Assembly: GCA_947000775.1 (NCBI GenBank)
Contig: CAMQGK010000341.1
Span: 4,743,501-4,807,500, forward strand
Direction of reading: 5' to 3'
Length of the DNA stretch: 64,000 bases
Origin: Pterois miles
Lineage: Eukaryota; Chordata; Actinopteri; Perciformes; Scorpaenidae
Below, piece by piece: positions 1-12,307 of the stretch. The translations under genes were made by a program, and so were the position numbers. The notes under the pieces were generated by a model that did not search any database, was not told the DNA's origin, and was given only the letters and a program-made list of their open reading frames with translations. Each line of letters opens with the position of its first letter. Position 1 is the stretch's first letter.

Positions 1-1653
1 TCAGCATGCAGAGGTTGGTTTTCCCCATCTGGGCTCGGTTATTATACAGGCCTATAACTCTGCAAGTGAAAGCTCTCAGACTGATCTCAGAGGCTGCAGA
101 TCCCCACCTGGCCTTCTCTCCAGTGTCCTCTCCACCTTTGCTATGGCTGGGATGTAACTAAACTAATGTGTGCAGTCTACACACTGCAGCTTCATTTCTC
201 CTCGTACCATCTGCTGAGATGAAAAAGCTACAGTAAGCGTTGCAGGATGTGGATCACTCCTGCGCCCTCCTCCAAACCACAGACACACTCACACACAGGC
301 ACAAGGTAATGCTCGTCACCCAGTGTACTAAGGTGGGTTAATGACAACCTCTCGGGCCGCTGAGCAGGGCAAAGGTCACTGAGGTTCCACCTCTTAAGGG
401 AGGCACACCTACACACTAACCCTCAAACAGCACATTTGTCTTCTAACAGAAGAGTGAAGTCAGACAGACGTTCACAAGCATGATACAAACTAAATCCTCG
501 GCAATCATTTCCATTTTCCTTCCTTTCAGGCAGCATATTCTTACATCTTACCACCTCTCCACTTAAACAGGCTAAACAGCCTCTCTGCAAGTCGGGGTGT
601 AATGGAAAATATTACATTTCAATGGGTTTAATACTTAAAATTCCTCCCTGACTTGATGTAGAATATTTATGATAGTAAAACACATTGCATTTCCAGACTA
701 TCAAGAGGAGCCGCGGGCAAATGTGCCCAAGAAGTGGCCTGTTTGGAGAATATTTTATCTCTACATGGTAGCTCCTTAAATGGATTTATGACTCATAAAA
801 ACAATCTACTGGAAACGCAGCGCACATAAATGCCACAGTGCGTTACCTCGTTGGCTTCAGACAGGGACTGCATCACAAAACAAAAAGAGAAGTGGACTTG
901 TGGTTACCTGGGGAGATGGGTCAATAAATGTCAGCATGGCATCATTAGCCCTGTCACTTAATGATGCAGCCGACTACAAGTGCCACACTGATGTGCCACA
1001 CTCACGTGGCCATGAGGAAACAATGCTAAAACCAGACAAAAGACAGCGAGTGTCATCGTGACCGTTGGCGCTGTAACTTGCAGTTAGGACACAGCCGAGA
1101 CTGAGCTTGGCAAATGTGACTTCGGGAGTGTTTTTCCCTCTCTGCTGTGGGAGGAACAGGAGACAATATATTTCTTTATTTTGGATCCATATGCTGCCAA
1201 GTCCTACTAGTGCCATCCACAACGGGAAATATGTGCATGTGTTTCAGTTAGTGTGCCGCTGTGAGCGCTGACGTCCAGCCGATGGGTTTGTTTGACTCTC
1301 CCACGCAATATGGGGGATGTTTCTGTTGCTATCAGCAAGGTGAAGTGCGGTACTATGAGCAGAGGCAGAGGGAAGTTAGATGTGTCCTCTTTTTAAGAGC
1401 TCCCTGTCAGAGGGTTGACATTATAGATTTACTGGGAGAGGACGAATCTCACAATATACCGAGGCACAGAGGAAATACCTTCACAATATGTACTTCCTGC
1501 ATGAAAGAATATTCAACTATTGTGTTCCTCAAATATTGCAAGTGCATTTGTGATAATATACTCAGTGAGAACCTGTTTGGTTTGTAGTGCCATCTAGTGC
1601 ACGCCCTATATCTACCTATAGTGCATATTTTCTGTCTGGTTTGTGACACAGAC
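1..1653. other. dntt intron 2 (partial), no exon recognised
   Basis: This stretch lies downstream of dntt exon 2 on the minus strand. I looked for the next TdT exon (the segment leading into the 8-kDa domain, with a YACQR-type motif) and did not find it, so exon 3 should lie beyond the window edge. The sequence is mostly unique-looking, with few recognisable repeats. The open frames here have no family resemblance. Confidence 0.5.
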
Positions 1654-1831
1654 CTGAATGAGGTGTCTGGTCTCCACAGCAACAGGTCTCCCCTCTCTCA
1701 TGCTGTCAGTGAACCAGCTGATGTGCAACACATGCACATGGCTTGGTAGATTCATCGGTCCACGCTCCTTTAGCCACTTCCACAGGGACGAAGCCTGGCT
1801 GTCCTCCGACACCACATGAGTGACTTCATCG
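1654..1831 (-). CDS. dntt: DNA nucleotidyltransferase TdT, exon 2 (BRCT domain, second half)
   Basis: This is the second coding exon of terminal deoxynucleotidyltransferase, the template-independent polymerase that adds N nucleotides at V(D)J junctions in the nucleus. The minus-strand exon follows a CAG acceptor (ctg at 1832-1834) and ends CAG|GTCTGT, 178 nt, entering in phase 2 and leaving in phase 0. It encodes DEVTHVVSEDSQ near its start, then ISWFTDSMREGRPVAVETRH. This is the second half of a family X polymerase BRCT domain, including the conserved tryptophan of the ISW helix (compare human TdT SDSVTHIVAE and DVSWLIECIRAGKPVE). The first codon is completed by exon 1 to give VLSDEVTH. The catalytic exons are outside the window. 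Pol mu (polm) has a similar BRCT, but the SDEVTHVV wording and the position beside blnk favour dntt. Confidence 0.85.
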
Positions 1832-4628
1832 CTGTAGAGACAAAAGAAAAAAGCTGTTCAGTGTTCACTTTATGCTTTTATTGGAGTAATATTTCATCTA
1901 AAAGTGACGACTTCAAGTTTCAAGCATATGTATCTAACTATAAAACAAGGATTCTCTGTGTGTTATACGCATATCTCCAGAACCACCCATCCGATCGACT
2001 TCCCCCTTGGGTGTGTTGCTGGAGTCCCGAGGGAGTGCAGTGCCGAAGGTGTCGGTTTAACAATGAACTCCACATTTTGGCTTTTAACTTCTGAACCATA
2101 AATCTCAAAAACAATATTTTAACTTTAAAATTTTGTCCAAATCGAATTTTTTGCTACTCATCCAACAAATCCATTTAGACCTCAAAAATAGAGAGGATTT
2201 CAAAACTGAAGCAAAGATCTGGGGGTCCTCAGTGCCAGAGAAAAATCTGAGTTTCAGACTTTTCTTCCTGCATTCTGGTGACTTCTAAAGACTGAAAATA
2301 ACACAATAATAAGTACACTACTACAGCATTTTTTGTTGAATAGGCCTCCCTTTCTCAGGAGAGAAATCTGAATAATTCGCCCTTCTGCTGTAAACTTGTG
2401 TGAATATCAAGCATAAACTAGGCTAATATTCACCAGTTTTTCTTCAATCATTCGTTTTTGCCCGTTTGAGTGTTTCTTTATCTCAGTGCTCTCCATTCCT
2501 CTCTCCTTCTCTCACTTTCTAATGTTCCTTTCAGACAAAATGCGACAAAGCGCTCTGAAACCCGTTATTTCCGATGGCTTGCGCTACGCCATGACGGCGC
2601 TGCTGTGACGCTGAGAGCAGCTCCATTGCTGTGTGGGTGGAAACAGTAGTGTGATGGCTTACAGGAGCTGCACAGTGCCAGAAAGTGCCAAGTGTGTGGT
2701 ACAAAACATCTCTGGACCAAGCTGGAAAAAATTACTCTTTCTGATGTGCATACAGTTTTGCTATAGTTAGCTCGAATGCTTTGGGCTTTTATCACAAAAA
2801 ATGTCATATCTCCTCATATCTCCCTAACGCTTTGAGCTAGTGCGACCACATTTGGATATCTGAGTGGGCATGACAAATTTGGTGCCATTCAGCCAATAGG
2901 TGGTGCTGTAGTAGCATAATCTATCTATAAAGGAAGTATTCTCTGTCTGTCTGTCTGTCTGTCAGTCAGTCTTTCTGTGCATGTGTGACCATCCTTCGCA
3001 TAGCTCGAGAACCATCCAATCAACTACACACTTGGCGGGAGCAAGCAGCCATACCGCGGTTCTCGACAACACTGCAATTGTCCCGTTCCAGACGGGCATG
3101 CGCTCCAAACGGGCACTACACTAATCTAATTAAATTTTTCTTAATGCAAGACAAGATGACAGAATCCTTGGCACTGTGTTAATGGATTAGGATTCCCAGG
3201 ATGCCTTGAATTGTTTGACTGAAAGATTTCCTTCACTGCTTGATTTAACAAAAAGAACTTTCCTGTCTTCGTCTCAGCAGCCTTCGGAGAGTCCAGGGGT
3301 TCAAGTGAGGCTTTTGAAATGCAGCTCAGATCCCGGTATCTCTGTCTTACTCTGCTGTTTGGGGATCAACACTGGGTGAACAACAATCAGCACAGACCCA
3401 CAGTGCCTCCCTCCTATGTTTGATAGCTGAACTCATTCAACCGCTGCCTCCTCCAGCTCTGCTGAGACTTCCTCAACAGACTTTTTATCGCAGCCTCCTC
3501 CTCCCCCCCGCTTCCTTCCACTGAGTCCAACTACCGTACCCAATCAGGGCGCCCAGCCGTGCATAATTACCCTCCGCACACTCCTCCTCTTCCTCTCTCC
3601 TGGCGTGGGTAAATCACTGGAAAGACTCTTTAAGAGATGTCCCAGCAGAGCTCAGGCTGAGGCCTAATTGGCCAAATCACTGGCGAAACTAATCCTCTAT
3701 CTGTCCGACCACCGATGGTCCATGTTCAAAAAAAAAAATCCTTCCCAGCACAAAGATATGGACAAAGAGCCTCTAAAACAGACACACTTCACATTATTTT
3801 TGACTGCTTGGTTTTATTGCAGTTTGCACTTGTTTTAATTTTCCTGTATTCATTTCTTCACTTTCTTGTAAAGCTCTCTGAACTACACCCCTGTATAAAA
3901 GGTGTACTATTACACTTTGTATTATTATTATTACATCTGAGGTATCTAAGGAACACAACTATTATCTCCACTGCTGTGAACAGTTGTCTAACTACAGTAA
4001 TACAGATCTGACTGTTGGGGCTGACTTTACTCTAAAATCACAAGGGGTTGAGTTGCTATATGTTGGAACAAGATTAATATCATAGTGTAAAATACTCTCC
4101 TTGCACCGTGTTTACCTAGACATAATCCCGCCTCTGGATCTGGATCATTATCTTGTGCGTAGCTGCACAGAATGTAAAACAGCAGATTGACATGCAAATG
4201 AGCGAGAATGCAAGCCCAGCACCAGATTGTTCTTCCCAGAATGAGTGGGACTCTGAGCCCAGACACAAGGACAGGCTAAAGTCAATGGGCTTTGATGGGG
4301 AGCGCTGTCTCTCTCTCCCTCTCTCCAGTCGTCTCATGTCAGCAGCGACCCTCCCATTACTTCCAGTGAAAACCAACCGGCAGATCAAAGATGCAGTATG
4401 TCCGTGACTGATTTTCACACCAAGGTGAGGCTTCATCTGTCTGCCTTTTACAGGTGCTCCCATGAGACATCTTCACTTCATGATCATTGTAGGTAGTAAA
4501 ATAATCATAAACAAATAAATACCAAATTAAATTACATTAAATCATCATTCAAGAAGAGCTGCTTTCCATGCCCAATCAACCAAGATGTCACATCAGAGAT
4601 AAACACAAGGAAGAGGCTAGGGATCAGA

Positions 4629-5167
4629 GGTCGGCCGATTAATCGGTCAGACAATTAATGGGTCAGACGATTAATCGGTCAGACAATTAATGGGTCAGAC
4701 GATTAATCGGGCCGATTATTTGACTTTCTCCTCATAATCGGCATCGGCCGACCTCTGAGCACATTAAGCTGATTAACAAGCAAATGCATAAATGCTGCCA
4801 AGTGCACTAAAACTTTTCTTTTTTCATCCAAAAATGTATTTGACAAAGTATTTTTTTTGATTACCTGTTTCATGGATTCAATATTAAGATTATACATTAT
4901 TTTTATTTAAAATATTTAAGTGCACTACAGTGCAGACACAACATGTAGATTGGAGAGACAGACCATAGGTGTTGTTCACTAAATGTTTACTGAAATTGGG
5001 AAATTTGTACAGTGTATCGTTAATTATTACGCTGTTATAGTTTATCAGATGGAGGAAAATAAGAAAACCACCCAAACATATCGGTCCCCCCAAAAAATCA
5101 GGATCATACATCAGCCATCGGCTATCCTGATTCTCCAATAAATCGGCATATCGGTCGAACTCTACTA
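4629..5167. mobile_element. hAT-like MITE with inverted ends and internal 16-bp tandem repeat
   Basis: The left end starts agaggtcggccgattaatcg. The right end reads, as reverse complement, agagttcgaccgatatgccg. These are imperfect terminal inverted repeats of a non-autonomous element about 540 bp long, of a kind common in teleosts. Just inside the left end a 16-bp unit (gattaatcggtcagac and the variant aattaatgggtcagac) alternates about four times between 4,639 and 4,705. There is no transposase. The family name is uncertain. Confidence 0.65.
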
Positions 5168-6262
5168 GAGATGAACAAATTTATTGATTTATCGACAATT
5201 TAGGCCTCATTGATAGCAATCGTCATTTCGGAAGATAACATTCACCAATGGCAGATTTTATGCCGGCTAAATGTTGTGTTGTTAGCTCCAAGTTTAATTA
5301 CATTTAAATTATGTCACACAAAATGTCTGTGTTGGACGACATAAGTACTAAAAAATAAATTCCTCTCATTGAGTAGGTATTTATTATTATACAGGCTTAA
5401 GGGGCTTCTGAAGCAGTTATTTTTCATGTGAAAGAAGGTTATATTAAACCTTGTTTCATAAAATTGTACGATTTAATTTGTGCTCATTCAGTTATTTTTT
5501 CACAATGAAGAGGTCTTTGTTTCCACGGCACCAAAAGGGGAATAAATAACAACAAAATAAAAACATCAGAAACAGCTATTGGCCAAATATTTACTTAATA
5601 ATAATTTTGCAATCTGTGTACTCCTAGAGGTGGTAATATGCTAAACCCTTTCCTCAGCCATTGTACTTGACAAGCCGGTCTGTCAAGCTTAGGACTCCAC
5701 ATGTTGGGCTGCATGGGGCTGTATTAAGAAACATATCACTTACTACAGTAGTAACCTGACATTAGAGGTAATGTGGCATTTAAAACTACATAACAAAAAT
5801 ATTCAATTCACAGCAAGCATGTTAAGTAAGCAGCTAAACAAGGTAATGACAGAAAGAAGAAAGAGTCTGAGCTCACATTTGTCCTCATCATACTCTGACT
5901 GTCTAGCTCCACAATGCAAAGCAAGAACACTGCTTCTTCTCTGTAACCTCTCCCTGGATCATCAACTGTGAGGTAGGAGGTGCAGCATTAGCCTCAGTCT
6001 TTTACTTCTCGTTTTAAAACAAAAGTCAGCTGGAGACGACGTTTGGATTAGCTGGATAACTACAGCTGATGAAATCAACGGTTGCTGCCTAGAAATGAGT
6101 TACTGTCTGAAACCGAAGAAAAACAGTCTCAAACTGAGCAGTAAATCTGCCACTGTCATTGTATACTTCACATGTAGCATGTGAGACAACAGAAATCTTC
6201 ACACGTAACATGTGTGTCAGTGTCAGGTGAGCTACTCTGCCAGGTCAATCTCCATCAAATGT

Positions 6263-7205
6263 CAAACTTGAAGGTACAGTCTGTAGAATTTGGCGACATC
6301 TAATGGTGTGGCTGCATATTGCAACCAACTAAGCACCCCTCTGCTCACTCTTCCTTTTCCAAGACTGCAGTAATGTGAGCCGCCGAGCGCAAAACCGTTC
6401 ACCTTGCTCAGAGGCCACCCTGAAAATAATAACACTACTTTAGGAACAACGGAAGTCAACTGGTGGTACCACAGATTTACACTTTGCAGCTCACATTACT
6501 GCAGTTTCACAACTGTGTCGGAGAACTACGGTGGCCTTCAGGTTTGCCAGTGTTTGGTTTGTCTGTTCTGGGCTACTGTAGGAACATGGCGGAGCAACAT
6601 GGCGGACTCTGTGAAGAGGATCCACTCCCTATGTAGATATGCGGGACTCATTTTAAACTGACGAAAACACAATAATTCTTAGTTTCAGGTGATGAAACCC
6701 AAACAAAAACATAGTTATGATTATTATATTGCATTTCTAGTAATACTCACTCACTCACTCACTCACTCACTCATCGTCAACCTCTTATCCGGGGTCGGGT
6801 CGGGGGGGCAACAGCTCCAGCAGGGGACCCCAAACTTCCCTTTCCCAGGCCACATTAACCAGCTCTGACTGGGGGATCCAGAGGCGTTCCCAGGCCAGTG
6901 TGGAGATATAATCTAACCCCGTAGCCTCCTCCCGGCTGGTCCCGGCTGGTCATACCCAAACCTCCTCAACGGGCTCCTTTCAATGCAAAGGAGCAGCGGC
7001 TCTACTCCGAGTCCTTCACAGACGGCTGAGCTTCTCACCTGATCTCTAAGGGAGACGCCAGCCACCCGCCTGAGAAAACCCATTTCGGCCGCTTGCACCC
7101 ACAATCTAGTTGTTTGGGTCAGTGTAGGAACGAAGACTGACTGGTAGCATGCCATTTCTGGTAACAGATCCCATTTCTGGTAATAGATCCCCCAAAATGT
7201 CTCAC
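6263..7205 (+). mobile_element. MITE interrupted by an RTE-type LINE 3' end
   Basis: The segment opens with ggtacagtctgtagaatttg and runs to about 6,745 (agttatgattattatattgc). It continues after an inserted LINE fragment at about 7,158-7,205 (ggtaatagatcccccaaaat). Related copies lie at 9,448-9,778, 12,630-12,915 (minus), 30,348-30,553 and 31,085-31,510. The ends resemble each other in inverted orientation (cacactgcacctttaaag on the opposite end of other copies), consistent with a MITE. It does not encode a protein. Confidence 0.55.
6748..7157 (-). mobile_element. RTE/Rex3-like LINE, 5'-truncated 3' end
   Basis: The minus strand encodes a degraded reverse-transcriptase C-terminus. It includes AAEMGFLRRVAGVSLRDQVR and LGVEPLLLCIERSPLRRFGY, the signature tail of RTE/Rex3-type LINEs in fish. 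The 3' end is a GAGT tandem run (actc repeats at 6,746-6,772 on the plus strand), which is how such elements terminate. It is truncated and non-functional. Sister copies are at 9,775-9,845, 34,418-35,190 and 44,800-45,140. Confidence 0.7.
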
Positions 7206-7974
7206 TAACATGGGCAAGTCAGCATGAAGGTATGGTAAGGGGAGGGGTTAAGAAGACGGCTGTCATATCCAATTTAAAACTAACTTCGCCACAGTCATTC
7301 ATAAAAGAGCATTCATTGCAGCTCATCAGTCACCCGGGACAAACATATCGATATTTGGATCCATGTTCATGCGACTTGAAATAATGCCAAGAGGAGAGTG
7401 TGTGTTCGTACCAGCACATTCCTCTATACACAGAGGAATGCACACAGCATATCTAACCATATGCCCAAGGCAGTGTGCCTATAACTTGTGTAAGACTAGG
7501 CTGGATATACGGCAGGCGCTGCCATCAAACTGCAGGTGATATCAGTTTTGTCGGCTTGCAGAATTAATGTCAGTTTGAGGCAGGCACGCTCTACTTCCTG
7601 TCGTTGGTTTCAAACAATTGTATCAAGCCAAGTGTAACCGTAGGAGCGCTCAAGCTGTGTTTCTGGGAATGCTGCCATGGCCAAGCTGGCACACGGCTGG
7701 CAGGCACACTTAGACACACATTTAAACACTCACACACACACACATGCATGGTTATACTATACCCATGAGGACCATTTATTAACCTAAATCACATGCTAGC
7801 TTCAATCTTTTCTTTTTAACCTTAAAGGAACATAAATTTGGAAAAACTGCCCTTAATGTGAGTTTCTAAAAGTCAAACTGATCCTTGCAACAACAGAAGA
7901 CCGACACACACACCAGCTCAACAGAGGAGCTAAAGTCTGAGTGTTGAGCTGCCCAGCCACAAAAACAAAGTGAA

Positions 7975-7978
<4 letters not shown>

Positions 7979-8005
<27 letters not shown>
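7979..8005 (+). repeat. poly(A) tract
   Basis: This is an uninterrupted run of about 27 A. No recognisable SINE body precedes it, so it may be a plain homopolymer. Confidence 0.9.
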
Positions 8006-9239
8006 CGGGAGGCTCAATCAACAGTACCGCTAGCCTCAAAGGAGCCGGACTCTGAAGCTTTACAAGACACTTTCAATCAAAGGCGAGGGAAAAAATGAAG
8101 AAGGCACACTGCTTCCATAATTACCGCACAATAGACGATTCACCATCGTGAGGAACAAGCTCACAAAACACATCCCCTTAAGTGCGACTTCACAGAAAAC
8201 TTTTTGCCCAACTCGTTAAAAAAAGTTTGTGTGCTCTGTTACCTTCCTCTCACTGTGTTTAGTTTTCTACAAGATGCAGCTGGGTTAGCCAATTTCTTCC
8301 CCTCCTAAACGTATTTATGTAGGAGCTGTGAGTTATAGCTCAGGGGGGATGAAATCCACTAAGGTGTAGCAGAGACAGGATGGATGCCCTAACCCTCCTA
8401 ATGAAGTATTCATGAGACAATAGTGGCTCTCTAATTAGCTAATTGGACCTGAACTTCTTTAAAAAGGCATATGTTTTTAAAGAAATTACTGAATATCTCA
8501 CTGGAAAACTGCTCCTCAATGATGTCCAGCCTGATGAACATCTGGGTTTTACTAGGTAGAGGTGTTTCATCATGATATGATATCATACTGATAATATTTG
8601 CTGATATAAGTCTGCCACGATACAATTTTAATGTGATTCAATTCAGGGGCCTGTGATCAGATGATGACAGATAATAACACGTTGAAGCAAATTTGTTTTA
8701 ATGCTACTAATTACTTTAACACATTAACACAACTTGTGATTTTTAGGTTGTAACAAGCTGAGTTTTAACAGACCAGATGTCTACCAGTAAGACCAGATGC
8801 GACATGCACATGTTTTTTCAGTTCAGTCAGATAATGCTACACAGTGACTATATATTACAGACCCAGTTTTTTGTACACGACAATTTCAATTCTTGCATTG
8901 CACCTCTTTAAGAGAGTGACACTTTCTGTTTTACGCTATGACACGTAAATAAATCACTGTAAAATGGGCCAGAAGAAAATTTTTATTTATTTATTTTTTA
9001 TTTACAAGTAATTTTTTTTTTAAAAATGGTAATTTTTTTTAGGATAAAGCCAATACGTTCTCATCAGAACCAGAAGTCTAAGCTGCCAAATGTTTTTTAT
9101 TTCATGTGTAAATGTTGATAATTCTGTCAAGTTTTCCAGAAATACTCCACCCAAGGTTTTAGGAGGGTGTTTTCAAAAATGGCTCAGGTTTTAGTGTTTT
9201 TTTAGGCAGCCCCTCGGGTCTTAATGGGTTAAAGCTAGA

Positions 9240-9850
9240 GTGAAGATATTGCCACCATGTGAGAGAACAGAAAGCTTCACACATAGCAGCAGTAACTGAA
9301 GGGGACAGGACACAGTAAAAATGAGGACACTAACCCCATGCAGCTCCTGAACTAAAACTTTAGAGTGATGATTGTTAAAGGCCAATATGTGTGTCAGTGT
9401 CAGGTGAGCTACTCTGCCAAGTCAATCTCCATCAAATATCAGTCTTAAACGTACAGTCTGTAGGATTTGGCGACATCTAATGGTGTGGCTGCATATTGCA
9501 ACCAACTACACACCCCTCCTTTTCCAAGGCTGCGGTAACGTGAGCCGCCAAGCGCAAAACCGTACACCTTGCTTAGAGGTCATCCAACATAATAACACTA
9601 CGTTAGGAACACTTTGCACATGGCGGAGCAACATGGCGGACTCTGTGGAGAAGACCCCTTCCCTATGTAGATATGAAGAGCTCATTCTAAGCTAACGAAA
9701 ACACAATTCTTAGTTTCAGGTGATGAAACCCAAACAAAAACATAGTTATGATTATTATATTGCATTTCTGGTAATACTCACTCACCCACACATCGTCAAC
9801 CTCTTATCCAGGGTTGGGTCGTCCTTACCTCCCTTCGGGCATCCTAACCA
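9240..9850 (+). repeat. Second copy of the 6.1-6.8 kb composite repeat
   Basis: This block repeats the order seen at 6,130-6,790. It has a flank with gtgtcaggtgagctactctg (9,390-9,415), the MITE starting at about 9,448, and the LINE 3' end beginning catcgtcaacctcttatcc at the identical MITE position. The LINE portion is shorter here (to about 9,830). Confidence 0.65.
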
Positions 9851-9899
9851 CATACTTGAACATGTGAGTAGAAAATCTACGAAATCTACTGGTATCAAC

Positions 9900-10190
9900 C
9901 ATTTTTAAAGGGGTCCCTTGACCTCTGACCCCCAGATATGTGAATGTAAATGGGTTCTCTCAGTAACCACCAGTCTCCCCTTTACAGACATGCCCACTTT
10001 ATGATGATATTTGCCATGTTATAATTTCATAATTTCAGCATATTTTTTATGCTAAATGCAGTACCTGTGAGGGTTTCTATACAATATTTGTCACTGTTTT
10101 GTGCTGGTATCTGATTTCCAATAATAAATAAATAAATAGATACATACATAAATAAATACATCTGATGTTAATATGAGTATTAAATGCTTG
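9900..10190 (+). repeat. Dispersed repeat R1, copy 1
   Basis: This copy begins aaaggggtcccttgacctct and continues through cagtctcccctttacagaca to a stretch ending near ttaatatgagtattaaatgc. The same repeat (about 370 bp when complete) occurs at 26,560-26,890 (minus), 34,150-34,330 (minus, partial), 44,765-45,480 (plus, interrupted) and 60,960-61,375 (plus). No coding capacity or tRNA head is visible. The class is unknown; it is probably a non-autonomous element. Confidence 0.7.
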
Positions 10191-10642
10191 ACAATGGACA
10201 TGGACAATCATGCAGTTAATTGTTGATATTTCGTTTAGATCCATGCATTGTTACACCCTCTCTGTAGGTTCAAATTAAAGATTCTGCACAGACATTAATT
10301 ACATTATTCAATGAAATATCTAATTTCAACTGCTTCTACAGACTAATACATGTTTATTTAAGCTTGAACTTATTGGCATTTATTGGTTTGATAGCTTGAG
10401 GACAACTCTGCGCAAACAGGCCTCTAATTAGTACTGTGAACTTAGTTACAGTAAAGGCCTCGAAAGCCGACCACAAGGTCAAACCGTTCTGGCTGCTACC
10501 TTCACAAAAAACTGAAAATACTCCTGCATCCCTCTTAACCTCTACACTAGCGTGTCCTCTTGAGGTTCACATTCAGAAAAGCTTTTAGGCACCGAGGCCT
10601 GCTCAGTCATCAAACGACAAAATGGCAAGCTTTTTTTCCAAC

Positions 10643-10827
10643 CTGAGGACGTCTTCCACAATAAAGCCCTTTGACGTGGCCAGCTGGGTCAGAAAGCTTC
10701 TCCTGCTGCGACCCATTTTCCTCTCCACCAGGTACAGCCTGACATCCTCAAACTTCACCTCTTCACGCCTGGGAACGCCGGCTTCCGCTGGTCTCAACCT
10801 TTTCCTCACAGCGGGAGCGTGGAACAT
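10643..10827 (-). CDS. dntt: DNA nucleotidyltransferase TdT, exon 1 (start codon, NLS, BRCT first half)
   Basis: This is the first coding exon of dntt on the minus strand. It starts at ATG 10827 and ends after 185 nt at AG|GTTGGA (phase 2). The 61 complete codons give a short basic leader with VRKRLRP, a likely nuclear localisation signal placed as in human TdT. The BRCT start follows: KFEDVRLYLVERKMGRSRR, then SFLTQLATSKGF. Joining to exon 2 (phase 2 into phase 2) restores VEDVLSDEVTHVV, aligning with human VENELSDSVTHIV. The gene diverges from blnk, as in mammals. KMGRSRR resembles pol mu slightly more than human TdT, so a phylogeny would settle the paralogue; synteny says dntt. The start is the only ATG at the expected N-terminal position. 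Confidence 0.87.
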
Positions 10828-12307
10828 CTCGTCTGAGGTGAGCTAGCCAAAGGATTTCTGCACCTCTAGGAATATGTGCTTTTTTCTGAGCTGTTTTGTT
10901 GTCGTTGTACGCCACTTAACTTCCATCCAAGAAAAAAAACACCCTTTGGTAAAGCCACGGTTGTTTATTCACAGTTGTTTTTTTTTTTTTTTTTGCCCAA
11001 CTGTGAACCAATGCGTCAGTTAGAGCAGGGTTGGTGAGAGTTGGGAAACAGGAAAAGCCTCTGGCAACAGGTGTTGTGGATTTGGTGTTTACCAAAAAAC
11101 ACCTGCCAAGATCGAATGATTGAGGATGGGGGGGGGGGGGATAAAAACACCCTGTTGGCATGGCATTATTCGCTTCCAGTAAAAGTTGTTCTGCAAACAC
11201 ACATTTGGAGGAAGTAAACAGATGCAGTTGCTTCTTAAAAAGTGGCTCAAAAGTTTTCACGGCACTGTCTTGGCTGGAGTAAAGCTTCACTCCTGGGAGA
11301 TGCCTGAATTCTGGTCACCTCACACACACCCCTCACAGCTGTCCTGCCATGTCCGGTTCGTCTCGCCACTCTCCGGCTCATTATGTCCGGACCAAGTCTG
11401 CGCCATCTGCTCCACCGCTTTAATTAGCTTGCTGCCTAAAATGAGAGCCTTTGTGGGCATTTCCCCCGAGACCCCACCGGCTCGTACCTGGCCCCTGCAC
11501 ACACACAGGTACTGTACATGCAGGCTATTGAAGACTTGGAACATTTCTCCACGGTAAAGAGCTGGATGTGCAGTGGTCAGGAACGCAAACTCAAAATGGA
11601 TTTCATTATTTTAACTCGTCTATTCCTTTTCTTTCCAAAGAGGTAATTACAGTATGAGCCACTGCCTCGTGTTGTTTTGATTTCTCTGCTACAGTGGTCA
11701 ACTTTGTGAATGAAAAGGTATAAATGTCACTTCGCTGTAATTATCTATGATAATACGTCTGCTTCAGTAGACCACATAGGAATGATTTGTTGATTTAGGC
11801 AAAGGGGAAAAAATCATTACATGGCCTTGATTCTACTCTAATTATAAAGCCTCTGTTCATTTCTCCACTTTAATAAGCACACCTTGCCTCTGTCAGCTAG
11901 ACCGAATTTATTACACTGCTCTCATTAGCATGGAGTTCTGAGGGTTAACGGGTGTCACAGGGCAGACGTGACTAATTATTTGACTATTTACCCACCAATC
12001 GCTCAGCTGTATATGAGGTTGTTGGCCCGTATTCAAACTGAGACAGATGAAATTCTACCATCACCAGGACAAATGGCTCATAAACTGCCAGCAGCAATCA
12101 CTGCAAAGAGCAATGAAACCAATTTCTCATCTAACTTTCTTCAGTAGCTCTGTGGGTGCGTGACAAAACTGTACAGTAACTGTCATTGTAGGCTGAAATC
12201 GTCATTTTGGTTTAGAAACGACAATGTTCTTCAAACCTACCGGATTAAAGATACTCAAGATGTCAGCTTGAATTTTGTGGAAAAGTGTAAAAAACAATGT
12301 TGAAGAC
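10828..12307. other. Intergenic region upstream of dntt
   Basis: This region holds the dntt promoter side of the divergent dntt/blnk interval. I see a poly(T) run near 10,979, a G-run at 11,127-11,140, and a moderately GC-rich stretch at 11,300-11,520 with no recognised domain in any frame. The part at 11,560-12,250 is AT-rich and free of obvious repeats, so it could be conserved non-coding sequence, but I cannot test that. Confidence 0.45.

Larger units (their letters stand above)
1832..10642 (-). other. dntt intron 1, 8.8 kb, repeat-rich
   Basis: This is the intron between the two BRCT exons of dntt. It contains short dispersed repeats at about 1,930-2,080 and 2,810-3,130 (the second with a TCTG microsatellite at 2,942-2,962). 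It also contains a MITE at 4,629-5,167, a duplicated composite at about 6,130-7,205 and 9,240-9,850, a poly(A) run at 7,979-8,005 and a dispersed repeat from 9,900. The segment 3,500-4,500 looks unique and GC-balanced and holds a perfect octamer motif, ATGCAAAT, at 4,192-4,199. No other coding exon was recognised. Confidence 0.6.

Noticed and set aside
11186..11557. Overlapping open frames of about 75-125 codons on both strands upstream of dntt
   Set aside because: No domain, no matching splice partners and no codon pattern; the stretch is moderately GC-rich, which opens frames by chance.
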